Shown: positions 1-9,165 of the stretch, one piece after another
Position numbering within the stretch: the stretch's first letter is position 1
Layout: each line of letters starts with the position of its first letter
NCBI GenBank assembly: GCA_031398385.1
Contig: JANNNE010000156.1
Coordinates: forward strand, 1-24,154
From: Ideonella_A sp031398385
Lineage (GTDB): Bacteria; Pseudomonadota; Gammaproteobacteria; Burkholderiales; Burkholderiaceae_C
Length of the DNA: 24,154 nucleotides
Direction of reading: 5' to 3'
The notes under the pieces: model-generated
Databases searched by the model: none
Seen by the model: the letters and a program-made list of their open reading frames with translations, nothing else
Told to the model about the DNA's origin: nothing
Program-made: the position numbers and the translations under genes

Positions 1-250
1 CCCCCCCCGGGGCGGGGGGGGGGTACTTGCACCCTACCGGGCCCCCCCCCCCCGCCGCGCTCGCTGATGCCCATGCACACGTCAACCTGAAGCGTCCTCC
101 TCAACCAGAATCTGGCATGGATATGAGCAGAACAGGGCAGCCCACCCGCCGCGTCCGCTGAAGCCAAGGAACGAGTCAACTTGAAACAGAATCCGGCGCA
201 CCGCTTCAGGTATCCTGCCCCGGCAACGGCACGACCCAACCAGATTCAAA
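1..250. other. Left edge and leader upstream of prpF; low-complexity G/C end plus imperfect direct repeats
   Basis: Bases 1-60 are long G and C runs that can fold on each other (G-run about 14-23, C-run about 43-53); such sequence is typical of a contig end or sequencing artefact, so it deserves little trust. Bases 61-250 hold no gene that I can support. Two short motifs each occur twice: GTCAACCTGAA at 81-91 and GTCAACTTGAA at 175-185, and CAGAATCTGGC at 106-116 and CAGAATCCGGC at 187-197. They are in the same order both times, so this is an imperfect direct repeat that could be a regulator site or a small duplication. No convincing sigma-70 promoter was seen. Confidence 0.5.
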
Positions 251-1393
251 ATGACACGCAAGCTGAGGGCTGTATTCGCACGCGGCGGGACCAGCAAGGG
301 GCTGATTTTCCATGCGTCCGATCTGCCATCCGATCGGCGTGACTGGGACGCGATTTTCCTGTCCGCGATGGGCAGCCCGGATCCGCTGGGACGGCAGCTG
401 GATGGCATGGGTGGGGGCGTCTCGTCGCTGTCGAAGGTTTGCGTGGTCGGGCCGCCGTCGCGCGAAGATGCCGATGTCGACTACACCTTTGCGCAGGTGC
501 AGATCAACCAGGCGCTGGTCGATTACGCAGGCAATTGCGGCAACATGTCGTCGGCGATCGGGCCATTTGCAGTGGATGAAGGTCTGGTCGCGGTGGCGCG
601 TGATGATGACGTGGTGGTTCGCATCCACAACACCAACACCGCGAAGCTGATCCATGCCAACTTTCGTGTGGCCGGTGGCGTCTGTGCGAGTGACGGCGAG
701 CTGGCGATTCCAGGCGTGTCCGGATCCGGCGCGCCGGTGCGGCTGGACTTTCTGGATCCGGGCGGCGCATCGACCGGCCGCCTGCTGCCCAGCGGCAAGG
801 TCTGCGATCGACTCGACGTTGCAGGCGGCCCGGCGATCGAGGTGTCGATGGTCGATGCGGCCAATGCCTGTGTGTTCGTCGCCGCCGCCGATCTGGGCTT
901 GAGTGGCGTCGAGATGCCGGATCAACTGGCGGCACATCCGGATCTGTTGCGACGGCTCGAAGCGATCCGTGCCAGTGCTGCGGTCGCGATGGGCCTGGCA
1001 ACAACGGTCGAGGAGGCGCATGAGCGGCCTTTCATTCCGCTGATCGGGATCGTCGCGCCGCCGCAGCACTCGACCACCCTGTCGGGCGCATCGATCCCAG
1101 AGGATGCCGCCGATCTGGTGGTCCGCATGATGTCCAATGGGCAGCCGCATCGGGCGCTGCCGCTGACCGGCTCGCTGTGCACGGCGGTTGCGGCCTTGAT
1201 CGATGGCAGCGTCGTGCAGCGCGCCAGTCGAGCTGCAGGTGCCCGGGCGTTGCGTCTGGCGATGCCGTCGGGCGTGCTGGTCGTCGATGCCGCGGTCGAG
1301 CGTGAGCAGGACGTCTGGCGCGCGTTGCACGGCTCTTTTTTCCGTACCACCCGACGCTTGTTCGAAGGATTTGTCCATGTCCGTGATGTCTGA
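251..1393 (+). CDS. prpF: PrpF-family isomerase (2-methylaconitate cis-trans isomerase type)
   Basis: 380 residues, close to full length for the PrpF family. PrpF isomerises trans-2-methylaconitate made by AcnD to the cis form in the 2-methylcitrate cycle of propionyl-CoA breakdown; the same fold also serves 4-oxalomesaconate tautomerases. The N-terminus carries the family signature RGGTSKG at 11-17. Lys62 (in SSLSKV) and Cys96 (in GNCGNMSSA) have the same 34-residue spacing as the Lys73/Cys107 pair known from Shewanella PrpF, so I infer that they are the catalytic pair. The start at 251 fits the family N-terminus although no good Shine-Dalgarno lies before it. The last codons overlap prpB by 17 bases, which implies one transcript. 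A different substrate (a tautomerase role) cannot be excluded because prpC and acnD are not visible; they may lie left of the window. Confidence 0.85.
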   Translation: MTRKLRAVFARGGTSKGLIFHASDLPSDRRDWDAIFLSAMGSPDPLGRQLDGMGGGVSSLSKVCVVGPPSREDADVDYTFAQVQINQALVDYAGNCGNMSSAIGPFAVDEGLVAVARDDDVVVRIHNTNTAKLIHANFRVAGGVCASDGELAIPGVSGSGAPVRLDFLDPGGASTGRLLPSGKVCDRLDVAGGPAIEVSMVDAANACVFVAAADLGLSGVEMPDQLAAHPDLLRRLEAIRASAAVAMGLATTVEEAHERPFIPLIGIVAPPQHSTTLSGASIPEDAADLVVRMMSNGQPHRALPLTGSLCTAVAALIDGSVVQRASRAAGARALRLAMPSGVLVVDAAVEREQDVWRALHGSFFRTTRRLFEGFVHVRDV

Positions 1394-2279
1394 GCCCGCA
1401 GCGGGCAGCTTTCGCCAGGCGCTGGCCGTCGAGGCACCGTTACAGGTGATCGGCGCCATCAATGCCAACCATGCCTTGCTGGCCAGACGGGCTGGTTATC
1501 GGGCGATCTACTTGTCGAGAGGCGGGGTCGCGGCCGGATCGCTGGGTCTGCCGGATCTGGGAATCAATACGCTGGATGATGTTCTGGTGGATGTGCGGCG
1601 CATCACCGATGTCTGTGACCTGCCGCTGCTGGTCGACATCGATACCGGCTTCGGTCCCAGCGCGTTCAACATCGCGCGCACGGTGCGCAGCCTGATCAAG
1701 GCCGGTGCGTCCGCCTGCCACATCGAAGACCAGGCCGGCGCGAAACGATGCGGCCACCGGCCCGGCAAGGCGGTTGTGGCCACCGACGAGATGGTCGACC
1801 GGGTTCGGGCCGCGGCCGATGCCCGTACCAACCTCGATTTCTTCCTGATCGCGCGCACCGATGCGATTGCGACGCAAGGCGTCGAAGCCGCGCTGGAGCG
1901 TGCACTGGCCTGTGTGGAAGCGGGGGCCGATGCGATCTTTCCGGAAGCCGCCTACGATCTGGAAACCTATCGCCGCTTCGTCGATACCTGCCAGGTGCCG
2001 GTGCTGGCCAACATTACCGAATTCGGCCAGACGCCGCTGTTCACGGTCGACCAGTTGCGCAGCGTCGGCGTGGCGATGGTGTTGTATCCGCTGTCGGCCT
2101 TTCGGGCCATGAACAAGGCGGCCGAAGCCGTCTACGAAGCGATCCGACGGGACGGCACACAAAGCGGCGTCTTGCACACCATGCAGACGCGTGACGAGTT
2201 GTACGACCGCATCGGCTACCACGAGTTCGAAGGCCGGCTCGATCGGCTGGCGGCGGCACGCCGCGGCGGGTCTGACTGA
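1377..2279 (+). CDS. prpB: 2-methylisocitrate lyase
   Basis: 300 residues, cytoplasmic, isocitrate lyase/PEP mutase superfamily. It cleaves 2-methylisocitrate to pyruvate and succinate, the last step of the 2-methylcitrate cycle. The active-site loop KRCGHRPGK at 123-131 carries the catalytic Cys125; PrpB of E. coli has KRCGHRPNK here. Other family marks are SRGGVAAGSLGLPDLG near 47-62, the metal-binding DIDTGFG near 88-94, HIEDQ near 115-119, ARTDA, and ANITEFG. I chose the ATG at 1377 rather than the longer upstream frame because the latter would lie inside prpF, and homologues start about here. Its start lies within the 3' end of prpF, so the two are probably translationally coupled. In many proteobacteria prpB comes first in the operon; here prpF precedes prpB. 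Confidence 0.92.
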   Translation: MSVMSEPAAGSFRQALAVEAPLQVIGAINANHALLARRAGYRAIYLSRGGVAAGSLGLPDLGINTLDDVLVDVRRITDVCDLPLLVDIDTGFGPSAFNIARTVRSLIKAGASACHIEDQAGAKRCGHRPGKAVVATDEMVDRVRAAADARTNLDFFLIARTDAIATQGVEAALERALACVEAGADAIFPEAAYDLETYRRFVDTCQVPVLANITEFGQTPLFTVDQLRSVGVAMVLYPLSAFRAMNKAAEAVYEAIRRDGTQSGVLHTMQTRDELYDRIGYHEFEGRLDRLAAARRGGSD

Positions 2280-2289
2280 GGGTCAGACC
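2269..2289. terminator. Hairpin at the end of prpB
   Basis: A perfect 8-bp stem, GGTCTGAC at 2269-2276 and GTCAGACC at 2282-2289, with a 5-base loop, spans the prpB stop codon in the gap to the converging phasin-like gene. No T-run follows on either strand, so it may protect an mRNA end or only weakly terminate. Confidence 0.3.
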
Positions 2290-2328
2290 GACGCGGGAGC
2301 GTGCAGGCGCTCGCCCTCCACCGCGCCG

Positions 2329-3012
2329 CTACTTCTTCCTGGCCGCTGACGCCGGCTTGGATTCGGCCTTTTTCAGCGCGTCCGACATGCCGATCAACAC
2401 GCCGCTGGCCATCATCGCGTAGCCGTCGAACATGGCCTGCGTGGCCTTCAGGCCGAGGGCGCGGCCGGCCCGCAGGTTCTGCTGGGCGGTATCCATGAAC
2501 TGCGCCACCGTGGCGGTCGCCTGAGCGCCGGTGCCCGTGCCTTTGCCTTGGGTTGCGTTGAGCACGCCGGCCCAGGCCTGCTGCATCGAGGCATCGGCGC
2601 CGGTCGACGCCTTGCGCACCGCTGCGAACAGGCTGTCTTCCATCTTCTCGATGTCGGACAGGGCCTTTTTGACCTGGGTTTCGCGGACGCTGACCCCCTG
2701 ATCGACCATCTGCTGCAACGCCAGTCGATTGGCCTCGACCGCTTTCTCGAGCGCGTCGTCCATCCCGGACACCGCCTTGTCCAGCAGGCCTTCGATGTCG
2801 GTCGATGCCAAGGGGTTGCTGGCGGCACCGGTCGAGGCTGCCTTGGTCACGGTGCCGAGCACCTGCTTGATGTTGGCCAGGGTCAATTCGCGGCCCTGAA
2901 GTGCCTTCAACGTCGCATCCGTCACTGCCTTGCGCAGAACCTCGCCCTGCTTTTCAGTGGCCTGGGCGAACTGGTTGATCAGGGCGTCCTGATCGATGCC
3001 GTGCTTCATCAT
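2329..3012 (-). CDS. Phasin-like protein, helical, next to phaB
   Basis: 227 residues with no signal peptide and no membrane segment. Nearly the whole chain reads as amphipathic helix rich in Ala, Gln, Lys and Glu, with a Lys/Ala-rich tail (ESKPASAARKK), as in proteins that coat polyhydroxyalkanoate granules. Recurring features are ALQGRELTLANIKQV near 35-49 and LLDKAVSGMDDALEKAVEANR in the middle. The sequence resembles an uncharacterised proteobacterial family that I recall as DUF6781; this label is from memory. I start it at the ATG at 3012, which has GAGAGG just upstream; an in-frame ATG at 3009 is an alternative. It follows phaB by 10 bases on the same strand. Granule binding is an inference from composition and neighbour. 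Confidence 0.7.
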   Translation of the reverse strand: MMKHGIDQDALINQFAQATEKQGEVLRKAVTDATLKALQGRELTLANIKQVLGTVTKAASTGAASNPLASTDIEGLLDKAVSGMDDALEKAVEANRLALQQMVDQGVSVRETQVKKALSDIEKMEDSLFAAVRKASTGADASMQQAWAGVLNATQGKGTGTGAQATATVAQFMDTAQQNLRAGRALGLKATQAMFDGYAMMASGVLIGMSDALKKAESKPASAARKK

Positions 3013-3022
3013 GATGTGCCTC

Positions 3023-3772
3023 TCATTGCATGTGTTGACCGCCGTTGATCGCGATGTTGGCACCGGTGACGAATGCCGCTTCCTCGGATGCCAGGTAGAT
3101 GATCAGCCCGGCCACTTCTTCCGGCTTGCCAAGGCGGCCGAGCGGGATCTGCGGAATGATCTTGGTGTCGAGGATTTCCTTCGGGATCGCAGTCACCATC
3201 TTGGTGCCGATATAGCCCGGCGAGATCGTATTGACGGTGACATTCTTGCGCGCCACCTCGAGCGCCAGCGCCTTGGTGAAACCGTGCACGCCGGCCTTTG
3301 CCGCCGAATAGTTGGTCTGTCCGAACGCGCCCTTGGAGCCATTGACCGACGAGACGTTGATGATCCGGCCCCAGCCGCGCTCGACCATGCCATCGGCCAC
3401 CTGCTTGGTCATGTTGAACAGGCTGTCGAGGTTGGTTCGCAGCACCGCGTCCCAGTTGACCTTGTCCATCTTCTTGAAGGTGGTGTCGCGTGTGATGCCG
3501 GCGTTGTTGACCAGCACGTCGATCGGGCCAGCTTTCTGCTCGACCTCGGCCACCGCCTTGGCACACGAGTCGTAGTCGGCCACGTCACAGGCAACGGCGA
3601 GCATCTCGTAGCCGTTTTCCTTCATCTGCTTGACCCAATCGGCATGCGTCTTGTTGCTCGGCGAATACGTCACCGCCACCTTGTAGCCGTCGTCGGCCAT
3701 CTTGGTCGCGATCGTTTCACCCAGGCCGCCCATGCCACCGGTAACCAATACCACGCGTTGCTTGTCGCTCAT
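3023..3772 (-). CDS. phaB: Acetoacetyl-CoA reductase (NADPH)
   Basis: 249 residues, short-chain dehydrogenase/reductase. It reduces acetoacetyl-CoA to (R)-3-hydroxybutyryl-CoA, the monomer for polyhydroxybutyrate synthase. The dinucleotide motif TGGMGGLGE is at 11-19, the NNAG motif at 89-92, and the catalytic residues are Ser141 or Ser142 (VSSVNGSKG), Tyr155 and Lys159 (YSAAK). The C-terminus GANIAINGGQHMQ and the segment GITRDTTFKKM are typical of PhaB rather than FabG. GGGAG lies 7-11 bases before the ATG. The gene heads a two-gene unit with the phasin-like gene. No phaC or phaA is adjacent, although a thiolase that could serve as the first step lies at 11119-12297. Confidence 0.92.
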   Translation of the reverse strand: MSDKQRVVLVTGGMGGLGETIATKMADDGYKVAVTYSPSNKTHADWVKQMKENGYEMLAVACDVADYDSCAKAVAEVEQKAGPIDVLVNNAGITRDTTFKKMDKVNWDAVLRTNLDSLFNMTKQVADGMVERGWGRIINVSSVNGSKGAFGQTNYSAAKAGVHGFTKALALEVARKNVTVNTISPGYIGTKMVTAIPKEILDTKIIPQIPLGRLGKPEEVAGLIIYLASEEAAFVTGANIAINGGQHMQ

Positions 3773-4056
3773 CTCCGTCTCCCTTTTTCATGAATGAAAT
3801 TTCAGACGCTGCTGGTGCCGATACCGGCAGGTCCATGTCCACATCGATCGTCGGCATTGCCGAATGCAACGGTAACTTGCGTCGATCAACCCGGCAAGTA
3901 TGCGCCTGCCGAAAGCGTCCGCAGTCTGCGAATTGCTGGCCGGGCATCGGCGAAAACCCCTGTCCAGGCAACCGCCGCGCAGGTTCAGGCCACTTCGCGG
4001 GCGGATGGACGCGATGGCGGGCAGCATCTTTTTTGCACGGCGGTAGCATTCGGGCC
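3773..4056. promoter_or_regulatory. Divergent intergenic region between phaB and the VOC gene
   Basis: 284 bases that must hold the promoters for phaB (minus) and the VOC gene (plus). Two overlapping AT-rich palindromes sit 14-32 bases upstream of the phaB start: TTTCAT-GA-ATGAAA at 3786-3799 and TGAAATTTCA at 3795-3804. A 13-bp palindrome TCGGCA-T-TGCCGA is at 3851-3863. These stand out in high-GC DNA and could be operators or promoter parts. No clear -35/-10 pair was identified. No gene is supported here. Confidence 0.4.
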
Positions 4057-4944
4057 ATGACCAGCATTCGCTTCGATCGTCGCACCGAAGACATCGGCAA
4101 TCTCGTCGAGTTCGGACACCTCAATGTCCGCGTGCCCGACCAGCAGCGGGCCATCGTCTTCTACGTGATGGGCCTCGGCCTGACGCGCGACCCGTATCTG
4201 CGCACCGGCATCGACAACGCCTGGATCAACGTCGGCACCAGCCAGTTCCATCTGCCGACCGGTCCGGCCCAGGTGTTGCGAGGGGTTGTCCACCTGGTGA
4301 TGCCCGATCTGAGCGCGCTGCTGGCGCGGCTCGAACGGGTGCGCCCGCTGTTGGCCAGTTCCCGGTTCGATTTCCAGTTTGCCGGCGATCGGGTCGAGGT
4401 CGTCTGTCCGTGGGGCAACCGGATCCGCGTCCACGCGCCCGATCCGGCTCGGTTCGGCCGGATGCGGCTCGGCATGCCGCGGCTGGAAGTCAATGTGCCA
4501 GCTGGGTCAGCAGCGGCGATTGCCCGTTTCTACCGCGAGGTCCTGGCCAATCCGGCCAGCGTCGACGCCGACGCAGCCGGGCCCTTTGCGCAGGTTCCGA
4601 TCGGCCTCGGCGACAGTCTTCGCTTTCGCGAGGTCGCCACGGCCTTGCCGGCTTATGACGGACACCATGTGCAGGTCACGGTGGCCGATTTTTCAGGGGT
4701 TCACCGGCGGCTGCTGGAACGCGGGCTGATCACCGAGGAAAGCGACCAGAGCCAATATCGCTTCCAGGACGTGATCGACCTGGACAGCGGCCAAGTGCTG
4801 GCGACCATCGAGCACGAGGTGCGCAGCATGCGGCATCCGATGTTCGGTCGATCGCTGGTCAACCGCGAGCCGGCTGTGGATGGTGGCCCTTACGACTCGG
4901 CGTACGAGGCGGCCCGATGGCGGATGCCGCCGCAGCCGAGGTGA
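4057..4944 (+). CDS. Two-domain VOC (glyoxalase/dioxygenase-fold) protein
   Basis: 295 residues, cytoplasmic. Two halves each read as a vicinal-oxygen-chelate repeat: the first from about 15 to 130 (EFGHLNVRVPDQQRAIVFY, then HLPTG and GVVHLVM), the second from about 145 to 255 (RLEVNVPAGSAAAIARFYR, then HHVQVTVADFSGVHRRL). The family includes glyoxalases, extradiol dioxygenases and antibiotic-binding proteins; nothing here fixes the substrate. The C-terminal part (VRSMRHPMFGRSLVNREP) resembles a tail seen in uncharacterised VOC proteins. I use the ATG at 4057 because the region upstream to 3790 is not VOC-like and would fill the phaB promoter. A permease follows 40 bases downstream on the same strand. 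Confidence 0.75.
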   Translation: MTSIRFDRRTEDIGNLVEFGHLNVRVPDQQRAIVFYVMGLGLTRDPYLRTGIDNAWINVGTSQFHLPTGPAQVLRGVVHLVMPDLSALLARLERVRPLLASSRFDFQFAGDRVEVVCPWGNRIRVHAPDPARFGRMRLGMPRLEVNVPAGSAAAIARFYREVLANPASVDADAAGPFAQVPIGLGDSLRFREVATALPAYDGHHVQVTVADFSGVHRRLLERGLITEESDQSQYRFQDVIDLDSGQVLATIEHEVRSMRHPMFGRSLVNREPAVDGGPYDSAYEAARWRMPPQPR

Positions 4945-4984
4945 AGATTTCGCCGGCGCGGCCGGTCTGGTCTGGGCGGCCAGG

Positions 4985-5929
4985 ATGTTGAACGTTCTCG
5001 GCCTGACTGCGCCGGTCTACCTGTTGATGGCGGTCGGTTATGCGGCGGTTCGCCTGGGCTGGATGTCGGCACCGGATATCCGCGTGCTCGGCCGCTTCGT
5101 GGTGCAGTTCTGCGTGCCGGCGCTGTTGTTCCGGGCCATCACGAGGCAGTCATTTTCGGAGGTGGTTGATGTCGACTTTCTGGTGGTGTACGCGGCCGGT
5201 TCCTTGTTGACGCTGGGCAGCGTGATGATGTTCGCCCGGCGCATTCGAGGCGCTTCGATGTCGCTGGCGGCGATCCAGGCGCTCGGTGCGACCGGCTCGA
5301 ACAGCATGTTCATCGGCTACCCGTTGGCTTTGCAACTGATCGGCCCCGCGGCGGGTGTGGCACTGGCGCTGTGCACGCTGGTCGAGAATCTGCTGATCCT
5401 GCCGCTGGTTCTGGTGCTCGCGTCGGCCGGCGCCGGCCAGGGGGCGTTCCCGGTATTGCGCACCATTGGTGCGGGGCTGGCCCGCAACCCGATGATCCTG
5501 GCGATCGGTGCCGGGCTGCTGGTTTCGGCGGCCGGCATCCCGCTGCATCCGATTCTGGATCGGGCGGTCGGGCTGGCAGCGGCGGCGGCGCCCCCAACCG
5601 CGTTGTACGTCATCGGCGGATCACTGGTCGGATTGAAGTTGGGCGGCATCCGTGCCGATCTGGCGGTGGTGGCGATCGGCAAGCTGATCCTGCATCCGCT
5701 GTGCGTGTTGTTGTTCCTGATGCTGTTGCCGCTGGCCGATCCGCAGATGCGGGCGGCCGCGTTGCTGTTCGCTGCAGTTCCGATGCTCAGCATCTACCCG
5801 GTGCTGGCGCAGCGCTACGGACACGACAGCTTCGCCGCCGCTGCGCTGCTGGCCACAACGGTCATCTCGTTCGTGACCATCAGCGTGGTGATCGGGCTGA
5901 TTCCGGCGCAGTGGATCGCTTCGCGCTGA
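4985..5929 (+). CDS. AEC-family permease (auxin efflux carrier type)
   Basis: 314 residues with about ten hydrophobic segments across the whole length, so an inner-membrane protein. The opening LGLTAPVYLLMAVGYAAVR, the segment FCVPALLFRAI and the break between two five-helix halves (near residue 150, LPLVLVLASAGAG) fit the AEC/MdcF transporter family. Bacterial members move small carboxylates such as malonate or malate, or have unknown substrates. The ATG at 4985 fits the family N-terminus, though AGG directly abuts it and no well-spaced Shine-Dalgarno is seen; the longer in-frame extension overlaps the VOC gene and is not hydrophobic. It lies 40 bases after the VOC gene and is probably cotranscribed. 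The substrate cannot be named. Confidence 0.82.
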   Translation: MLNVLGLTAPVYLLMAVGYAAVRLGWMSAPDIRVLGRFVVQFCVPALLFRAITRQSFSEVVDVDFLVVYAAGSLLTLGSVMMFARRIRGASMSLAAIQALGATGSNSMFIGYPLALQLIGPAAGVALALCTLVENLLILPLVLVLASAGAGQGAFPVLRTIGAGLARNPMILAIGAGLLVSAAGIPLHPILDRAVGLAAAAAPPTALYVIGGSLVGLKLGGIRADLAVVAIGKLILHPLCVLLFLMLLPLADPQMRAAALLFAAVPMLSIYPVLAQRYGHDSFAAAALLATTVISFVTISVVIGLIPAQWIASR

Positions 5930-5959
5930 GTGGACCCAGGCGCATCCCGGGCTCCGGCC

Positions 5960-5977
5960 GGCCGATCTCAATCGGCC
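5960..5977. terminator. Hairpin between the converging permease and CorA-like genes
   Basis: GGCCGAT at 5960-5966 and ATCGGCC at 5971-5977 form a 7-bp stem with a 4-base loop that includes the stop codon of the minus-strand gene. The position between two converging genes fits a bidirectional terminator, but no T-run follows on either side. Confidence 0.3.
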
Positions 5978-7665
5978 TTCCAGACCAGCGCCAGCGCCTT
6001 CAATTTTGCCCAAACCGACAAGCGTTCGTCGGATACCACATCGAGAAAATCCGACAGCCGTTTCGATTTGACGATCGTATAGAAGGTCAGCACGATGGTG
6101 GCGATGAACACCACGCCGAACCAGGCCAGCTTGCGGCCGGCCGGCGCGTCGGCCTCGGCCAGCAGGTTCATGCCGAGGAATCCGGTGGTCACCGTGCCGA
6201 CCAGCCCGAGGATGGTCACCACCGTCAGGCGCACGACGGTATTGGCTTGACGACGCAGGCTGTCGGCATCCAGGTAGGTGTTCATGTCGGCCATGCGTTC
6301 CTTGACCTCGGCGTAAAGCGGATCCAGCCCCAGATGTTGCGAGCACAGCTGGAACAGCGCGCGCACCTGCACCTGTTCCGAAATCTCGTGGAACCAGTAG
6401 CGGTGCGTGAAGCGCAAAAAGCCTTCGAAACTGCGCCGGATCGCCCGTTTGAACTGGCGCACGCTCGAGGCATCGCCGATGTCCAGTGATTTCAGCGCCT
6501 CGACCAGCCGATCGGAAAACATCAGCAGCGAGGCCTTCTGCAGGTGCGCGATCAGGAACAGCAGGAAATGCTGGTGCCGAAACTGCGCCAGCACGCCGCG
6601 GTCGCGGCAGGCGTAGAAGCTGCTCTTGGCGTCGCCGACAACCACAATCGAATGACCGCTGCACAGGTAGCGGGTATTCGGCGCCGCGCCACCTTCGGCC
6701 CAGAAGCGGTCGTAGCAATAACGCTGTTCGAAATCGGCCAGGTGCTGCTCGGCAAACGGCAGCCCGGACTGCGCTGGCGCGGTGGCATCGGCAACCGGAC
6801 CGCCGGCACCGGTGACCAGGCCCAGTCGGATGAAATCGCTGCGCGTCAGGGCGCGCGGATTGTCGAGGGCCAGGTAGGCCATCATCGGCATCCGGTAATA
6901 CTCGATCTGCCGGTAGCGCAGCAGCCCGGGCTCCGCACTCAGGTCGCTGACCAGCGGTTGCAGCAGGTAATCCCAATGATTGGCGATGCGCGGCGCCCGG
7001 TGCGCCGCCACATGGCTGAGAAAGATGTCGCGCTCCTGCGCGTCCGACGCCGCCAGCACGCTGCCATCGAGGCCCAGCCATTCGACACTGTGCAGGCAGT
7101 GCAGGGCGCGGCCTTGATCATCCCAGCCGGCCGGATAGGCACGTCCGAAGCGGTACATCAGCTCCTGTGCCTGCTGCAGCTCGAGTGCACCGGCCGACAC
7201 CTCCACGTTCAGCATCACCACATCGACATCGAAGAAAAAATACAGGTCGACGTGGACGATGTCCAGCGTGATGGCCGGATCGCCGGCGCGTGTGACGGCA
7301 CGCAGGCGGGCCACATCGTTGCGCCTGAAAACCCGCATCGGCGGCCCCGGGTCGCCCGGCTGCGGGCCTGCGGCCGATCGGCCCTCGCCATAGAGAAACT
7401 GCTGCACATAGGGCAGGAAGGTGACGAATTCGTTGTAGTGGCGTTCGTGGAAGCCTTCCCGGTCGCCTGTATATTCGTCGACGACTTCGCGCCATGGCGA
7501 GTCCTGGCCGCGGTCGCGCAGGATCTGCCAGGGCCGCTGCCGCGCCAGCCCGGTCACCGGCATCAGGCGCAACGGCCACAACAGGATCTGGCGCAGCTGA
7601 TGCACGCGGTTGCTCGATCGCGGGCTTGGCTCGGTGGTGGATTGCATCGATTCCAGGTCGATCAT
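5968..7665 (-). CDS. CorA-like membrane protein with a large N-terminal domain
   Basis: 565 residues from the ATG at 7665. Two membrane segments lie near the C-terminus: VVRLTVVTILGLVGTVTTGF and WFGVVFIATIVLTFYTIV. The first ends in GFLGMN, the Gly-Met-Asn signature of the CorA Mg2+/divalent cation channel family at the outer mouth of the pore. A basic, helical tail (KSKRLSDFLDVV to the end) follows. The long N-terminal region (about 480 residues) is soluble-looking and contains hydrophobic beta-rich stretches such as ITLDIVHVDLYFFFDVDVVM; typical CorA proteins are 300-370 residues in all. Metal transport is inferred from the motif only. The start is uncertain: in-frame ATGs at 7689, 7665 and 7647 are possible, the last having the best upstream purines. 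It is divergent from the deaminase gene. Confidence 0.7.
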   Translation of the reverse strand: MIDLESMQSTTEPSPRSSNRVHQLRQILLWPLRLMPVTGLARQRPWQILRDRGQDSPWREVVDEYTGDREGFHERHYNEFVTFLPYVQQFLYGEGRSAAGPQPGDPGPPMRVFRRNDVARLRAVTRAGDPAITLDIVHVDLYFFFDVDVVMLNVEVSAGALELQQAQELMYRFGRAYPAGWDDQGRALHCLHSVEWLGLDGSVLAASDAQERDIFLSHVAAHRAPRIANHWDYLLQPLVSDLSAEPGLLRYRQIEYYRMPMMAYLALDNPRALTRSDFIRLGLVTGAGGPVADATAPAQSGLPFAEQHLADFEQRYCYDRFWAEGGAAPNTRYLCSGHSIVVVGDAKSSFYACRDRGVLAQFRHQHFLLFLIAHLQKASLLMFSDRLVEALKSLDIGDASSVRQFKRAIRRSFEGFLRFTHRYWFHEISEQVQVRALFQLCSQHLGLDPLYAEVKERMADMNTYLDADSLRRQANTVVRLTVVTILGLVGTVTTGFLGMNLLAEADAPAGRKLAWFGVVFIATIVLTFYTIVKSKRLSDFLDVVSDERLSVWAKLKALALVWKAD

Positions 7666-7748
7666 GACGCCAGTGTAGGCATGATGCATGCATCGATGGA
7701 ATCTTTGCCAGCAACCGATTCACGCTGATCGACCGAGAGAGCTCCGCC

Positions 7749-9110
<1,362 letters not shown>

Positions 9111-9165
9111 CCATCGGCACCCGGGTTGGCACCGCCACCAGTGGATACGAATAAACTGCGGCGTC

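Noticed and set aside
1..60. G/C hairpin as a biological element
   Set aside because: Homopolymer runs at a sequence edge are better explained as an artefact.
206..1468. Long minus-strand open frame across prpF
   Set aside because: High-GC shadow of prpF. Its His/Arg/Gln-rich composition has no recognisable domain, while the plus frame matches PrpF end to end.
6544..7728. Plus-strand open frame antisense to the CorA-like gene
   Set aside because: No domain, Arg/His/Gln-rich shadow composition, and it overlaps a minus-strand frame with membrane helices and a GMN motif.
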